Assembly (NCBI GenBank): GCA_944472155.2
Contig: OX235271.1
Coordinates: 22,761,710 to 22,825,709 of the forward strand
Length of the DNA: 64,000 bases
Direction of reading: 5' to 3'
From: Trichobilharzia szidati
Taxonomy: Eukaryota; Platyhelminthes; Trematoda; Strigeidida; Schistosomatidae
A model generated the notes under the pieces. It was not told where the DNA came from, did not search any database, and saw nothing but the letters and a program-made list of their open reading frames with translations. Both the position numbers and the translations under genes were made by a program. This document shows, piece by piece, positions 24,648 through 35,207 of the stretch; the stretch's first letter is position 1; every line of letters begins with the position of its first letter.

Positions 24648-24984
24648 TGTGGTGAGAACTGTCTACTAGCCAAATTGGTAGACAGTAATTTACGTCAATA
24701 TTTACGTTCCCAAGATTTGTCGTGAGAAAATGTGAACAAAGATTGATTCAAAACCGACCATAGCAGACTTTGCGTAGGCGGATGCAGTTAACATATAGAG
24801 GATCTGACATTCATGAAACAGTCACAAATAGATGAAAGATTAACTTTACGTGAGAAACAACCAATCGGAAGAATGTGTTTGTTTGCTTAAATATCCATAG
24901 TAATGCACATGAAAGTATATATAAATATGCGTTGATTTCCTTAATAAATGATCTGTTGCCTGACTTTTGCCTTCTGTCGTTACA
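24648..24984 (+). mobile_element. Solo LTR (family L), copy 3
   Basis: 337 bp, TGTGGTGAGAAC to CTGTCGTTACA, flanked by CAAG on both sides. Same family as 14851 and 15408, with AATAAA near the end. Confidence 0.82.
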
Positions 24985-25008
24985 CAAGTACTGTTTTGGA
25001 ATAAAGCA

Positions 25009-25009
<1 letters not shown>

Positions 25010-25087
<78 letters not shown>
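25010..25087. repeat. (AAT)n(ATT)n palindromic microsatellite
   Basis: About 41 bases of AAT units run straight into about 37 bases of ATT units, making a near-perfect inverted repeat about 200 bases downstream of the exon 10 donor. Confidence 0.95.
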
Positions 25088-25089
<2 letters not shown>

Positions 25090-25282
25090 AATACACTTCC
25101 ACTCTTGTATACTAAGCTCACTCTGCTGCTGATGATGATGACGATAGAACAATCACAAGCTTGTAGGAGATCGTCTAAATTTTCAACTCAATATGCACAC
25201 TATCACTTAGACACTACAACACAATCTTTAAAAAACAAAACAAATGTTGTATCTGTTGTCAGTTAAGCAGAAAATAACTTAC

Positions 25283-25680
25283 CGTCTTAAAGCTGGATTA
25301 CTACTGTATGATTTAGCTAGTGCATATTGTAGATCAACTATGCGTTCAGGATCATCACAGTGTCTGTGCATTTCAGCTGTCGCTGTGAGTACAGTTAATA
25401 TCCGACGTATTAAATCATCAATATCATCTAAGAATAAACGAATATTTGAATCAGTCCAAAATTTTGTATACGTTGTTGTTGTTGTTGGCGGTGGTGGTGT
25501 TGTTGTAGTTGTAGTGGACATTGATAATGGTGATGATGATGATGCTGTTATCGATTTTGTTATACTCATCATTTCAGAACTACGATGCATATCTGTTTGT
25601 GCTAAACTTTGCAACAGACTTAAACTTGCTTCAAAACCTGGACTGATTTCACTGACCAACTTTGAAATAGCAATAATTGT
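25283..25680 (-). CDS. DOCK7: DOCK exon 10 visible: entry to DHR2 lobe A
   Basis: A 398-base exon, acceptor TTTTGAAG, donor GTAAGT. It starts in phase 0 and ends with CG, which the next exon's T turns into Arg. Product TIIAISKLVSEISPGFEASL, a Ser/Thr/Pro-rich insertion (a run of Thr and four Pro coded by GTT/GGC-type repeats), then FLDDIDDLIRRILTVLTATA and DPERIVDLQYALAKSYSSNP and ALRR. The Asp-Leu-x-Tyr-x-x-Ala-Lys-x-Tyr block is a signature of DOCK-C proteins at the start of the DHR2 lobe A helices. Confidence 0.95.
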
Positions 25681-25805
25681 CTTCAAAATAAATAAATAAA
25701 TAAACAAACCAACAGTAAGAACATATGCGAATATAGAAACAAGGTGGTGGTATATCAAAAGAAATCTAAATATAGTTAAATAGAAATAAAGGTATATTAA
25801 TTTGA

Positions 25806-26345
25806 TTGGTTGGAGGATTTCATTATGAGCTGACATCAGTTAGAGAGAACCATTGGAAAACCAGCATCAGAGTACTGGACAACCAGCTGTTGGGATTCTT
25901 CAGTGGTATGCACCCACCTCCAGGGTTCGAACCCAGGGCCTTCCGGTTACAGGGTGAGCGAGCTCGTAGATCATTCAGCAGCCACTGGAACCCGATTCAA
26001 TACCCAACCTATGAATTATAACTTCTACCAATTCGTGATTTAGCGCGACTGGCACCAAGCAATGTCTTCGATGGAAAATCCATCCTCACATTTGACTGGT
26101 TGGACCTCACTAGAACTCCAGGAAACACTGTCCTGTAGGAAGTCACTGGTGAGCATCAGATTAATTATCAAGAGTTGGTTTGTAAGGATCAGGTTTGTTT
26201 TCACGAGATTGCCTTGTAACCAGAAGGTCCTGGGTTCGAACACTGGCAGTGAGTGCGTGCTGTCAATGATTCCAAAACTAGGATGGAACAGCTGTTCAGT
26301 ACGCCATGTGGCTGGTTTTCAATGGTTCTCTAACTGATATCAATC
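25806..26345. repeat. SINE-B inverted pair
   Basis: Minus copy (about 26056-25806) followed by plus copy (about 26057-26345). Both tRNA-like blocks have box B (GGGTTCGAACCC and GGGTTCGAACACTGG), and both outer ends are the ATGAAATCC/GATATCA-type terminus. Begins 126 bases upstream of exon 10. Confidence 0.68.
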
Positions 26346-26544
26346 CGTGGTATGTTTGTTTCTTTTAGTTGTTTTTCTTTTTTGAAGAAAGGTCAAATCT
26401 TGATATTTGTCTGGTAAAATTCAAAAAACATGTATTTTCATGTTTGCAAGTCATTAACTGGATGAATTTATCTTCTCTCTCTCTCTACCTTAGTGATTGA
26501 TATTCTCTTCACTGAAATTCTAATTGACTACAATTAAAGGTGAA

Positions 26545-26625
26545 TTGTTGGATAGTGACTAGCAGTGGAATACAGAATGGGCATTTTGTCCTGTTTGGGA
26601 CTAGTTGAAACATCTGCATAAGGAG
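26545..26625 (-). repeat. SINE-C hammerhead-domain fragment
   Basis: In minus sense: AACTAGTCCCAAACAGGAC then AAAATGCCC and GTATTCCACTGCTAG. Aligns with the ribozyme domain of SINE-C but the catalytic core is lost. Confidence 0.6.
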
Positions 26626-26734
26626 CCCAGATTTGGACCTGAGGTCAAGTATTTCGGTTCAATCAATCAATCAATAAGACGTCCGAATTGAATTATGAAT
26701 AATTACTGATATCAGGTGCACAAGAAAGAAGTGG

Positions 26735-27045
26735 CTCTTCATGGTACAAGTAGTCTAGAACATAATGCTTTGGCATTTGAAACTATAGTTACTGAACTCG
26801 AACCTTAGTGGGAACACAATCAATTATTGGGGGAGTGCAGGTATATCCAGATTGATAAATTCTAAATAGGACGAAATGAACATCCTGGATTCCACTGCTT
26901 GTCAGTCACCATCCACAAGCTAACTTCAAGTTGAATAATCAGACATCTTCGAAGCATCTGTGCACAAGCAGCCAACATGTTAACCTGACGCTGAGCACTT
27001 CGGTCCAATCAATCAAAAGGAAAGTTCAAACTATGAATTAAATGA
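26735..27045 (+). repeat. SINE-C (Sm-alpha-like, hammerhead-bearing), old copy
   Basis: tRNA-like head (ACAAGTAGTCTAGAACATAA), then the hammerhead domain around 26838-26915: CATCCAG, decayed core TTGATAA, TAGGACGAAATG, CATCCTGGATTCCACTGC. It ends with the family tail CACTTCGGTCCAATCAATC. The GAAA and cleavage-side sequences are kept but the CUGAUGA core is not. Confidence 0.72.
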
Positions 27046-27895
27046 GAAATAATGGGATATATTAGTTTTTTTTTTAAATAGGTGAAAACACTGACATTCG
27101 TCTGGTAATACTTAGCAATAGAATCCTGAATGCATGTGTTTTCTTGTTTAGCGCTTATTAACAGGACGTATCGCATTTAGTGAATGATAGTTTGGCGTAC
27201 ACTACTGACAAGACTTATCAGTAGTATATATAATAAGAGGTTCATCGGCACACAAAAATATCAAATAACCGAGAGAGAGAGAGAGACGGAAAGACACGAA
27301 GAGAAGAGAAAGAAACACAATACGAAGGAAGGGCAGAAGAGGTAGCAAGCACAACACGGAAGATCTGTGCAATAATTGACAATTTTCATATAAGGTGGTG
27401 TGTAATATACCAAATTACTGATAAATCTCTTGTCTTCTCCAGTTATATTGTGATTATTGAGCCAAGTAACATAAACGCTTAAGTACACTCTATATTAGTG
27501 CACTTTAGTTTCGTTTCGATATTTATGTTAAAAAGAAGTCAGTTAACTAACAGGGGACACTACTACTACTACTACTACTCAAGTAAACACTATTTCATAT
27601 CTAGCATTATCGTTTATTCTGCCATTTTATAATAGTTGGATTTGTTGACTACCGATCATAACAATTACAATTACCAAACAGAAGAATATTTATAAGCTAA
27701 ACAAGTGATTCAATTATCAGGTATTTATTGTCGTTTCGCATGCATCAGAAATCACAAGACAAATGTGTGTGAACGTAAATATAAATATAAATAGAAAAAT
27801 AAAGACAAAAATCAAACAATCTATTGAGAGTCGACAGCTTAGTAAATCACCGTTGACAAAAATCACATTATCACTATTATTGTTATTATCATTGT
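27045..27895. other. Intron stretch, simple repeats
   Basis: No exon or element recognised. GA-rich tract at 27270-27300 and CTA repeats at 27560-27580. Confidence 0.55.
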
Positions 27896-28140
27896 GCGTC
27901 GGTGTGGCATAGCGGTTAGGATGCTCGCCGACTATGCACATGGTCCGGGGTTCGAACCCCGGCCGACGCACTCCTTTACCTCGCTAAGCCAGAAATAAAA
28001 GCTGGTAAAGAGGAAAGGTTGGGCATGAGGCTAGCAACCCCATCCTGTAAAATAAACACTGCTACAGAAAATTCAAGCCACTAGCTTGAAGCCTTATGTT
28101 CCATGTTCACGTTCCACTGGGGAACGTGAAGGACATAAAA
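27896..28140 (+). repeat. SINE-A, near full length
   Basis: tRNA-like head with 7-bp acceptor halves GCGTCGG (27896) and CCGACGC (27963-27969), a TGGCATAGCGGTTAGGA box A, and box B GGGTTCGAACCCC. The body has CTCGCTAAGCC and ATGAGGCTAGCAACCCC. The 3' end TTGAAGCCTTATGTTCC leads to a hairpin and an A-rich tail. Confidence 0.85.
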
Positions 28141-28985
28141 AAAATCATTGTTCCCTTAGGTTCCGAATAGAATATAGGGCTTCAACAGCACGTCCCCCAT
28201 TTCGTCTTGTCCTCTGCAGTCCTCTTCAATTGACCCCGCGACTGCCCATAGTCTCTCTCATCTCCTCTTCGCTACACGATCTCCTCCAAAGTCACCCTCG
28301 GACAATCCACTATTCGTTTCCCATCGGGATTCCACTCGACGGTCTGTCGCGCAAAGTCATTCAACGGTCTCATCGACGTGTGCCATCCAATCCATCTCCA
28401 TTTTCTCCTACATATTTGTTAACCAATAGATTCTTGATTGGTTAGTTCCACTACAGACTTACTTGTTGCTAATTCTTTCTGGCCAACCATTTCACCTTCA
28501 ATATGCAGTCAGCAAAGCTGGCAGCTGGTAATAAACCTCTGCAACCGCCTGTTGGAAATGCCTTTTGTGACACACTGGCCAAATTTCTGACCCATATAGA
28601 TGTGACTGACTAACTGACTGACGGGCTTCACATTTGTGTTCAAAATTCGAATCTTGTTCTTTTTACTGAGGCGGAGTGCAGTGCAGAAGCTTTTCACACT
28701 GATTACAGAGTGATGAAGGTGTACCTCACCTTTTCCGATTCTGGCTGGTTTTGACATCTTCATCTGTGAGGACTACCACCTGAAGAAAAGTAACCACGCC
28801 CAAATTTCTCCCATTAGTAGTGATTGGTGCTGGGTGCTATTGTTGGTTACCTTTATTACCTCCGTCTTCTCTATGTTCACCTGCATTCCTGTCTTCTGTG
28901 ACTGCTTCTTCAGCTAGTTTGTTGGTTTCCACTTGTAAGTCTTCGAGTTTGTGCGACACACTAGACATCAATTTGACGCAAAGCT
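28090..28985 (-). mobile_element. RTE-type LINE 3' part
   Basis: Minus-strand C-terminal region: the WNPNGKR-like and VTLEEIV segments, WIGWHTLR-like block, and further upstream KSVWKASALR-like and LAEEAVTEDRNAGEHREDGG. Ends leftwards at GTTCCGAATAGAATATAGGG (minus-strand GAAGCCC... end). Frame broken. Confidence 0.75.
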
Positions 28986-29029
28986 ATCAACCATTAAAAG
29001 GTCAGTATGCTTTAATAAACGACCAATCA

Positions 29030-29770
29030 TATTCAGAGCAATCAAAACAAACAGTAACAGCAACAGACAACAACTTAGCCAGCATGAATAGGAGGAATCT
29101 GAAAGAAGCAACATCTTTTACCTGCCCGTCTACCTACCTGGGAAGCATCGTCATTTCAACTATAGGCGGACGGAACTGATGAGGATATCGAAGCGAGGAT
29201 CATCGGGAAAGCAAGGCTAACTTTCATCAATCTCAAGTCTGTATGGAGATCAATAGCACTCAGCATGACAAATAACATCCGGATTTTCAACCCCAATGTG
29301 AAGTCAGTGCTACTCACTATACGAATCAGAGACTTGGCGCATCATGAAAATCACTTCGAAGAAACTACAGACCTTCATCAACAGCTGTCTTCGCTCAATA
29401 CTACTCAATATCAGATGGCTGGACGGAAATGATCAGCAACAGAGATCTCTGGTAGCGAACCAACCAGGAACCGATTGTGCAACGAAAAGGCAGGAAGAAA
29501 TCGAGGTGGATTGACCATACTCTGAGATAACCATCATCAAGTGACATCACTAGACAGGTCCTCGAGTGGAAGGTGAATGGGAAGCGGCGAGTTGGTCCGG
29601 CAGATCGAGGGTGATATGCAGGGGGAGGTCATGTGAAAAGGAGATAAAAGCACGTGGGCAGATGTGGAGTCAGATGGAAACGTTGGCAGAGAACCAAATG
29701 CAATGGATACGTTCGGCTGAAGCCCTATGTTCCTCTAGGAACTTAAGGAAACAATATAATAATAATAATA
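29030..29770 (+). mobile_element. RTE-type LINE 3' part, head-to-head with the previous one
   Basis: NRRNLKEATSFTCPSTYLGS, then frame-shifted DEDIEARIIGKARLTF, SVWRSIALSMTNNIRIFNP and later segments to the 3' UTR GAAGCCCTATGTTCC and a TAATAATAAT tail. Confidence 0.8.
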
Positions 29771-29947
29771 AGACAAACTCCACAGGTAATCAGACACAAA
29801 TTCCAACTTATAAACTAATAAAAGTTGAGACTTCGGGTTTAATACATAGTTTTTAAAGAATATCTATAAGATTATGAAAACGTTAACACATCTGGAAATA
29901 CATACATACACACACACACTCACTCACAAAAAAGACATCTACATTAC

Positions 29948-30436
29948 CTGTAAGTGCACACGATGAAATCCAGCTTGATGATGTGTTTCAAAACTACACT
30001 TCCATAGTCGATACAAGAAACCACAAGCATCTAAACAAAGTTTACTGATTACATTTTGATTATCCATAATATTATCATTATTGTTATGTATATCATTCTG
30101 ATTAGTATTCAGCATAGTTTGATGTGTTTCAGGCGCCTCAAAACTCCTTATTTTTGGAATTGATGGAGGTTTACCTTTAATATTATAATTTGTATCAATA
30201 TTCATTGTAGACAATGTCATTATTCCACTATTAACTGCTGACGATAATGATGTTTGACAATTTCTATCAAACACAAAGTCATTATGTGAAGCTAAGAGAT
30301 TCGCAGTTGTTGACAATGACGATGAAGGCAGAGTTGATGATGGTGATGATGAGAAGGCTAGAAAACATTGATTAGAACATCGTAAACCAGCTAGACACAG
30401 TGTACTCAGAATATCTGTCGATTCGGAGAATAAGGT
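29948..30436 (-). CDS. DOCK7: DOCK exon 9 visible (163 codons)
   Basis: A 489-base exon in phase 0 at both ends, acceptor TTCTCTAG, donor GTAATG. It begins TLFSESTDILSTLCLAGLRC, matching the DOCK7 helix that carries Cys-Leu-Arg-Leu-Leu-Arg. It then has a lineage-specific Ser/Asn-rich insertion of roughly 100 residues (including NDIHNNNDNIMDNQN). It returns to conserved sequence at LCLDACGFLYRLWKCSFE and FHRVHLQ. The insertion lies between two helices, so it is probably a surface loop. Confidence 0.92.
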
Positions 30437-30599
30437 CTAGAGAAAATAAATAAATAAAAAAAATAATAACCAGGAAATCAATCAGTGAAAGAGATAAGCT
30501 TGTATCGAAGAATCATAGAGCTATGAGTTATTCAGTGAAGTATATGGGTAACAAATCAATAGACTTGAAGATTTCATTTTCAAGCTTAGAATAAGAAAG

Positions 30600-31335
30600 C
30601 CTTCGTACAAGTCTCCCTTAATAATGGATATCTTAGAAGGTTTATCGACAGAAACATCAGGAAAGAAACCATCCTAAGCAAAATAATCACAGTGCCGAAG
30701 AAGACATTGTTGATGAGTTTGGCTTTCAAAGGTGATATTACTTCTGAAGTAATTAATAGGCATTTATCGAAATGTATTAAACGGTGTTCTTATTCAACTG
30801 ACTTATGCGGGTACATCCAGATGACGAGTCCCAAATAGGATGAAATAGGGATCCTGGATTCCACTGGTAGTCAGCATCCACCAATTAAATTCCAACTGAC
30901 TTATACTTAGTATTTACCAGTCGAAATATGATTCGACAACGCGTCAAGGATAAACTACCGCGTATGTCCACATCTATTGTGCATATACTCCTTCACATGC
31001 TCGTGTGAGGCTGATTACATAGGACGATGTGAGCGTAATCTCCGTAAACGCATAGCTGAACACTACCCGGTTTAGATAGTGAAGGGTGAGCAAAGGAGGA
31101 CAAAGTCTTCAATCTTTGAACACCTTCTGGAGTTAGGTCATTTAGCCCCACGTGATGATTTATCCTTTAAAGTTATCTACACGACCAAATCCAATCATTC
31201 CAAAAGTTTACATTTTCTCCACTTATGCATAGCCAAAGTTCTAGCTATACATGGACAAAAACCTAAATTATGTACACTCAAAAACGTTTTGTCAAATCCC
31301 TTTCTTTATCTTGGTCATTGTAATGTTCTTTTATT
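30600..31335 (+). mobile_element. PLE RT C-terminus and GIY-YIG, interrupted by an 86-bp insert
   Basis: SLNNGYLRRFIDRNIRKETI, PKKTLLMSLAFKGDITSEVI and KCIKRC lead to the insertion at 30807-30892. After it come FTCSCEADYIGRCERNLRKR, IAEHYPV and, from 31079, KSSIFEHLLELGHLAPRDDL to KPKLCTLKNVLSNPFLYLG. One stop lies between EHYPV and VKGEQ. Located 160 bases upstream of exon 9. Confidence 0.83.
30807..30892 (+). ncRNA. Retroposed hammerhead-domain fragment (SINE-C) with 12-bp TSD
   Basis: 86 bp flanked by perfect CAACTGACTTAT repeats (30795-30806, 30893-30904). Nearly all of it is the hammerhead domain: GGGTACATCCAG, core ATGACGAG, TCCCAAATAGGATGAAATAG, ATCCTGGATTCCACTGG. Relative to the schistosome hammerhead, C3 is A and U7 is C, so cleavage is unlikely. 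A 5'-truncated SINE-C copy. Confidence 0.8.
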
Positions 31336-32084
31336 TTATTTTATTCTATTTTACCACTTGAATTCATTCGACTTCTTCACTTCATCTTCGCTGTCTTTAT
31401 TGTTATCATCATCGCACAATTCGTTCTTTTTTTAGACAACACTTGACCTACTATTTTTAAAATTTTAATACTGATTCGCTTATTTAATAATCTTTAGGCG
31501 TTTTGTAATCCAATCCCCTTCAGCCCAACCTCCCTTAGTAGTACATCATTTTAATTATCTTTATTCTTATCATATAATAATAATCATAATAATAATAGCT
31601 TTATTCCAAACAGTATTTGCGATACAGGTATGGAATTTTCAGCGTGCATTACAAAATATGAAATATTGACCACTGAGCAATTTCTAGTGTCACTTAACGG
31701 CTTCTTTTTCCGTAATACAAATACGACCGCTGTACAGCTGCTTGAAAATGAAGTCGTTGAAAAGAGATAGTATTTCTTCGCTGAACAAAAACGACTATGA
31801 TTTTCCTTATGGGTATATTTCGATATTTGAAAGTGCCACTTTAAATTTTGAATAGTATTCAATTAGTCTGACATTGGTAAGTGTGCAGTACGTGGTATTT
31901 TATTTTATCTTAGATTTAAAGTAATTAATGATCGCTATTTAAAGCACTTATAATTTATGTATTTAAGAACTTCTTGTTTGAATAAAAATTACTCTTAACG
32001 AAGGTGAGCAACATATCTTCTCCAGTTATAATCGATATGTCGTCTCCTAGTAGTACACAGACACTTCAATGATATCTGAAGATT
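31335..32084. other. Intron stretch with PLE terminal sequence
   Basis: No exon. 31728-31790 holds a PLE-end segment (GCTGTACAGCTGCTTGAAAA ... TTCTTCGCTGAAC), and 31608-31645 a SINE-A2 3' fragment. The rest is unclassified. Confidence 0.5.
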
Positions 32085-32319
32085 GACAGGATTTGAATAA
32101 AGCAAGAACAACAGTGTGGTTTGTGCAGAATAATATGGTACCATCATTTATTTCGTTGGCTTCTCATCAGCTGCCTGCATACATCTTAAATAAATTATTA
32201 TTTAGTTCATGTACAGAAAAGTTTTAACGTACTTGCAAATTTTACATGATGTCAGTTGACAGAAAGTTCCACAATTAGTGAACAGTGCTCAGAGAATTAC
32301 GTTTGTATAGTTTTTACTA

Positions 32320-32714
32320 GCAAAATTACAAATTACAAAAGAGGGTGAGGTTAAAGCCAAGAATTACGTAATCAAACGAAAGAAAGAATAAAGACATCCA
32401 GTTACCAGGACAAGGAAAGACTAATAACTGCTCCTTTCTGAACACATAAATCTGGTTTCAAGCGTTTGATAGTAATTGCTTCGGCAAATTTGAGGCAATC
32501 GCGAAATCCTTTAAAATTATCAATAGACAAAGGAGCTCGATTCTCCTCAAGTTTGCCAAAGCAATTCCTATCAAACGGTTGAACCAGGTTATGTGTTCAG
32601 AAAGAAGCAGTTATTACTCTTTCCTTGCCCTGGTAACTGTATGTCTTTATTCTCTCATTTGATTACGTAATCGTTGGCTGTAACCTCACCCCCTTTTATA
32701 ATCTGTAATTTTGC
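32320..32714. repeat. Palindrome of two PLE 3' ends
   Basis: Left arm 32320-32497 and right arm 32549-32714 are complementary over about 170 bases. Minus reading of the left arm gives LKFAEAITIKRLKPDLCVQK then GAVISLSLSW and a stop, the PLE C-terminus. The right arm carries the same in plus sense with frameshifts. Spacer about 50 bases. Confidence 0.8.
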
Positions 32715-32910
32715 TTGTCTTTTGTTTCTATGATTTGAAATAAGAACAAATTAGTTCAGCGAAGAGTCTGTTTTCGGCGAATTCATTCACTTAGCTGTAC
32801 AGTCGCAAATATATATACAATTATTTTGTGTGTGTTTGTGTGTGTGTGTACATTAGGTTTGTCAAAATCAAAATAACAGTTAGTGTGGGTTGTTGATTAT
32901 ATCATCAAGA

Positions 32911-33215
32911 TAATGAAGAAGTTAAAATGTGTGATTAATAATCAAAGTTGTAACTAAGTGGGGTGAAGATTGGTAAGATGTGAGTAGAGTTACATCATTA
33001 AAATAATGAAGAAGTTAAAATGTGTGATTAGTACTCAAAGTTGTAACTAAGTGGGGTGAAGATTGGTAAGATGTGAGTAGAGTTACATCATTAAAATAAT
33101 GAAGAAGTTAAAATGTGTGATTAATAATCAAAGTTGTAACTAAGTGGGGTGAAGATTGGTAAGATGTGAGTAGAGTTACATCATTAAAATAATGAAGAAG
33201 TTAAAATGTGTGATT
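32911..33215 (+). repeat. 93-bp tandem repeat in PLE arm
   Basis: TAATGAAGAAGTTAAAATG recurs at 32911, 33004, 33097 and 33190, a period of 93 bases. The inverted partner at 33715-33900 holds about two units. Confidence 0.92.
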
Positions 33216-33223
33216 AATACTCA

Positions 33224-33547
33224 ATTCACCTGCTCTTGCGGAGCGAGGTATATAGGTCGTTCGATGCGTGTTTTATCTAAAAGAGTTCAAGAACACTATC
33301 CCGCCTGGCTACGGAAAGGTAACAACGGAGCAATAAGGAGCACCATTATTGAGCATATACTCAACACTGGTCATTCGATTTGCAAGGAGAAGTCGTTCAA
33401 AGTCATCTATAAAGTCAAAAGAAGCCTTCCAAAATCGACAAGCTTCCGTATACTTTGTATTGCTGAAGCCTTAGCGATTTGGATGGAAAAGCCTGAGTTA
33501 TGCACACAGAAGAAACTTCTCCACCCCCTCCTACTACCGTGGGTTTA
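33224..33547 (+). mobile_element. PLE GIY-YIG endonuclease domain, open frame
   Basis: Intact 107-codon end of a PLE protein: QFTCSCGARYIGRSMRVLSK, RVQEHYPAWLRKGNNGAIRS, TIIEHILNTGHSICKEKSFK, VIYKVKRSLPKS and AEALAIWMEKPELCTQKK to the stop. It shows Cys-x-Cys before the Tyr-Ile-Gly core and the Glu-His-Tyr-Pro motif. The RT part is missing, so the frame cannot move itself. Confidence 0.85.
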
Positions 33548-34839
33548 ATTCTAAGTTTACTTGTCATCAACATTTTGTTATCAAATTTTTTGCAATTTTC
33601 GTATAACAATTTTTAGTAACTAACCCATTCAATCTTTTCACCTATTATCTAGTTTATTTTCATAATTGTCTCCAAACTCCTTCACTAGCATCTAATCTTT
33701 CTAAACATGTCCATATTACGTAACCCTACTCATATCTTACCAATCTTCACCCCACTTAGTTACAACTTTGAGTACTAGTCACACATTTTAACTTCTTCAT
33801 TATTTTAATGATGTAACTCTACTCACATCTTACCAATCTTCACCCCACTTAGTTACAACTTTGATTATTAATCACACATTTTAACTTCTTCATTATCTTG
33901 ATGATATAATCAACAACCCACACTAACTGTTATTTTGATTTTGACAAACCTAATGTACACACACACACAAACACACACAAAATAATTGTATATATATTTG
34001 CGACTGTACAGCTAAGTGAATGAATTCGCCGAAAACAGACTCTTCGCTGAACTAATTTGTTCTTATTTCTATGATTTGACTTGAACACAGTACAATGTTA
34101 CCTAATTTATTAGTCACTCTGCATCTAACGCATATCTCATCTTTATTACGCAACTCATTTACCATTGTATGCATACATTTATTTTGTTTAAACTTGAACT
34201 CCCTGTGTAAAAACTATATAAGCGTAATTCTTTAAGCACTGTTCACTAAGTTTGGAACTTCTAGTTAACTGACATCATGTAAAATTTGCAAGTATGTTAA
34301 AACTTTTCTGTACATGAACTAAATAATAATTTATTTCGGCTGTACGCAGGCAGCTTGATAAGAAGCCAGTGAAATAAATGATGGTACCATATTACTCTGC
34401 ACAAACCACTGTTGTTCCTGCTTTATTTAAATTCATCAAGGGGAATAAATGTATGAAGATTGACAGGATAGCGGTGGAGTTCACAATGAGCACTTTGCTT
34501 CTAGCATAGGCTCAGCAGATAGATGCAACTACATCCTCAGTTGTTCCCAATGAGATTCAAGGCTAGCACAGTGACCTTGTGGATAATACCACGTTAGCGT
34601 TTAAAATGATGGATACCCGACTGGAGGTTTGGAATAGTTTTAATCAAGATGCGAACTTGTATCCAGTGCTCATTGGTAGTGGTTGAAGGGAAGTAGCTGT
34701 CACATACATACAGATACTATCAAGACCTGACAGTCATTAGTGACGGAGAGAGCTGTTTTGAAATGGCTTGCATTTAATAAATTTATCGAAGATTCAGCAA
34801 CTATTTATCCAAGTGTTGGTTTGCAGGGATTTGATTCGA

Positions 34840-35135
34840 TTGGTTACAGGATTTTATTGTGAGGTGAACTCAGTTAGGGAACTGTTGAAATCCTTCCACC
34901 GCCACCGGAGTACTGGACAGCTAGCCGTCTCGTCCTAGTGCTTCGAACTCTTCCACAGTAGTACGCACCCACCGCCAGGATTCGAGACCAGGACCTCCGA
35001 GTTAAAAGGAGAGCTGGTAGAACCTCGTTTGTGGGTGTGCAGAGTACCAAGCTAGTCTGACGAAAGAGCTGTCCAGTTATCCGATACTGGTCTTCTAATG
35101 AATCTCTAACCAATCTCAGCTCATGATGAATTCCT
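34840..35135. repeat. SINE-B inverted pair, short
   Basis: Left end GATTGGTTACAGGATTTTA in minus sense and right end CAGCTCATGATGAATTCC in plus sense enclose one tRNA-like centre (AGGATTCGAGACCAGG). Arms about 100 bases. Confidence 0.65.
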
Positions 35136-35207
35136 GTAACTATTTATTCATCAAAAAAGACAGAATATCGCATTATCTTTATATTTTGTTGACTGTGACT
35201 TTTTTTT

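Larger units (their letters stand above)
32085..34455. mobile_element. PLE composite with large inverted repeats
   Basis: Modules: 32085-32317 is inverted against 34190-34455 (both with GTACATGAACTAAATAATAA or its complement). 32735-33215 is inverted against 33715-34085. Between them lie a palindrome of PLE 3' ends (32320-32714), the GIY-YIG frame (33224-33547) and its 3' UTR. The arms are the long terminal repeats (pLTRs) of a PLE in head-to-head orientation. Confidence 0.8.

Noticed and set aside
25244..25699. Plus-strand protein with valine and glycine runs
   Set aside because: It is the reverse reading of DOCK exon 10.
26733..27045. Active hammerhead ribozyme in SINE-C
   Set aside because: Stems are partly kept but CUGAUGA reads TTGATAA, so I call it decayed.
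32911..33215. CRISPR array
   Set aside because: Direct 93-bp tandem repeat without spacers in a eukaryotic PLE arm.
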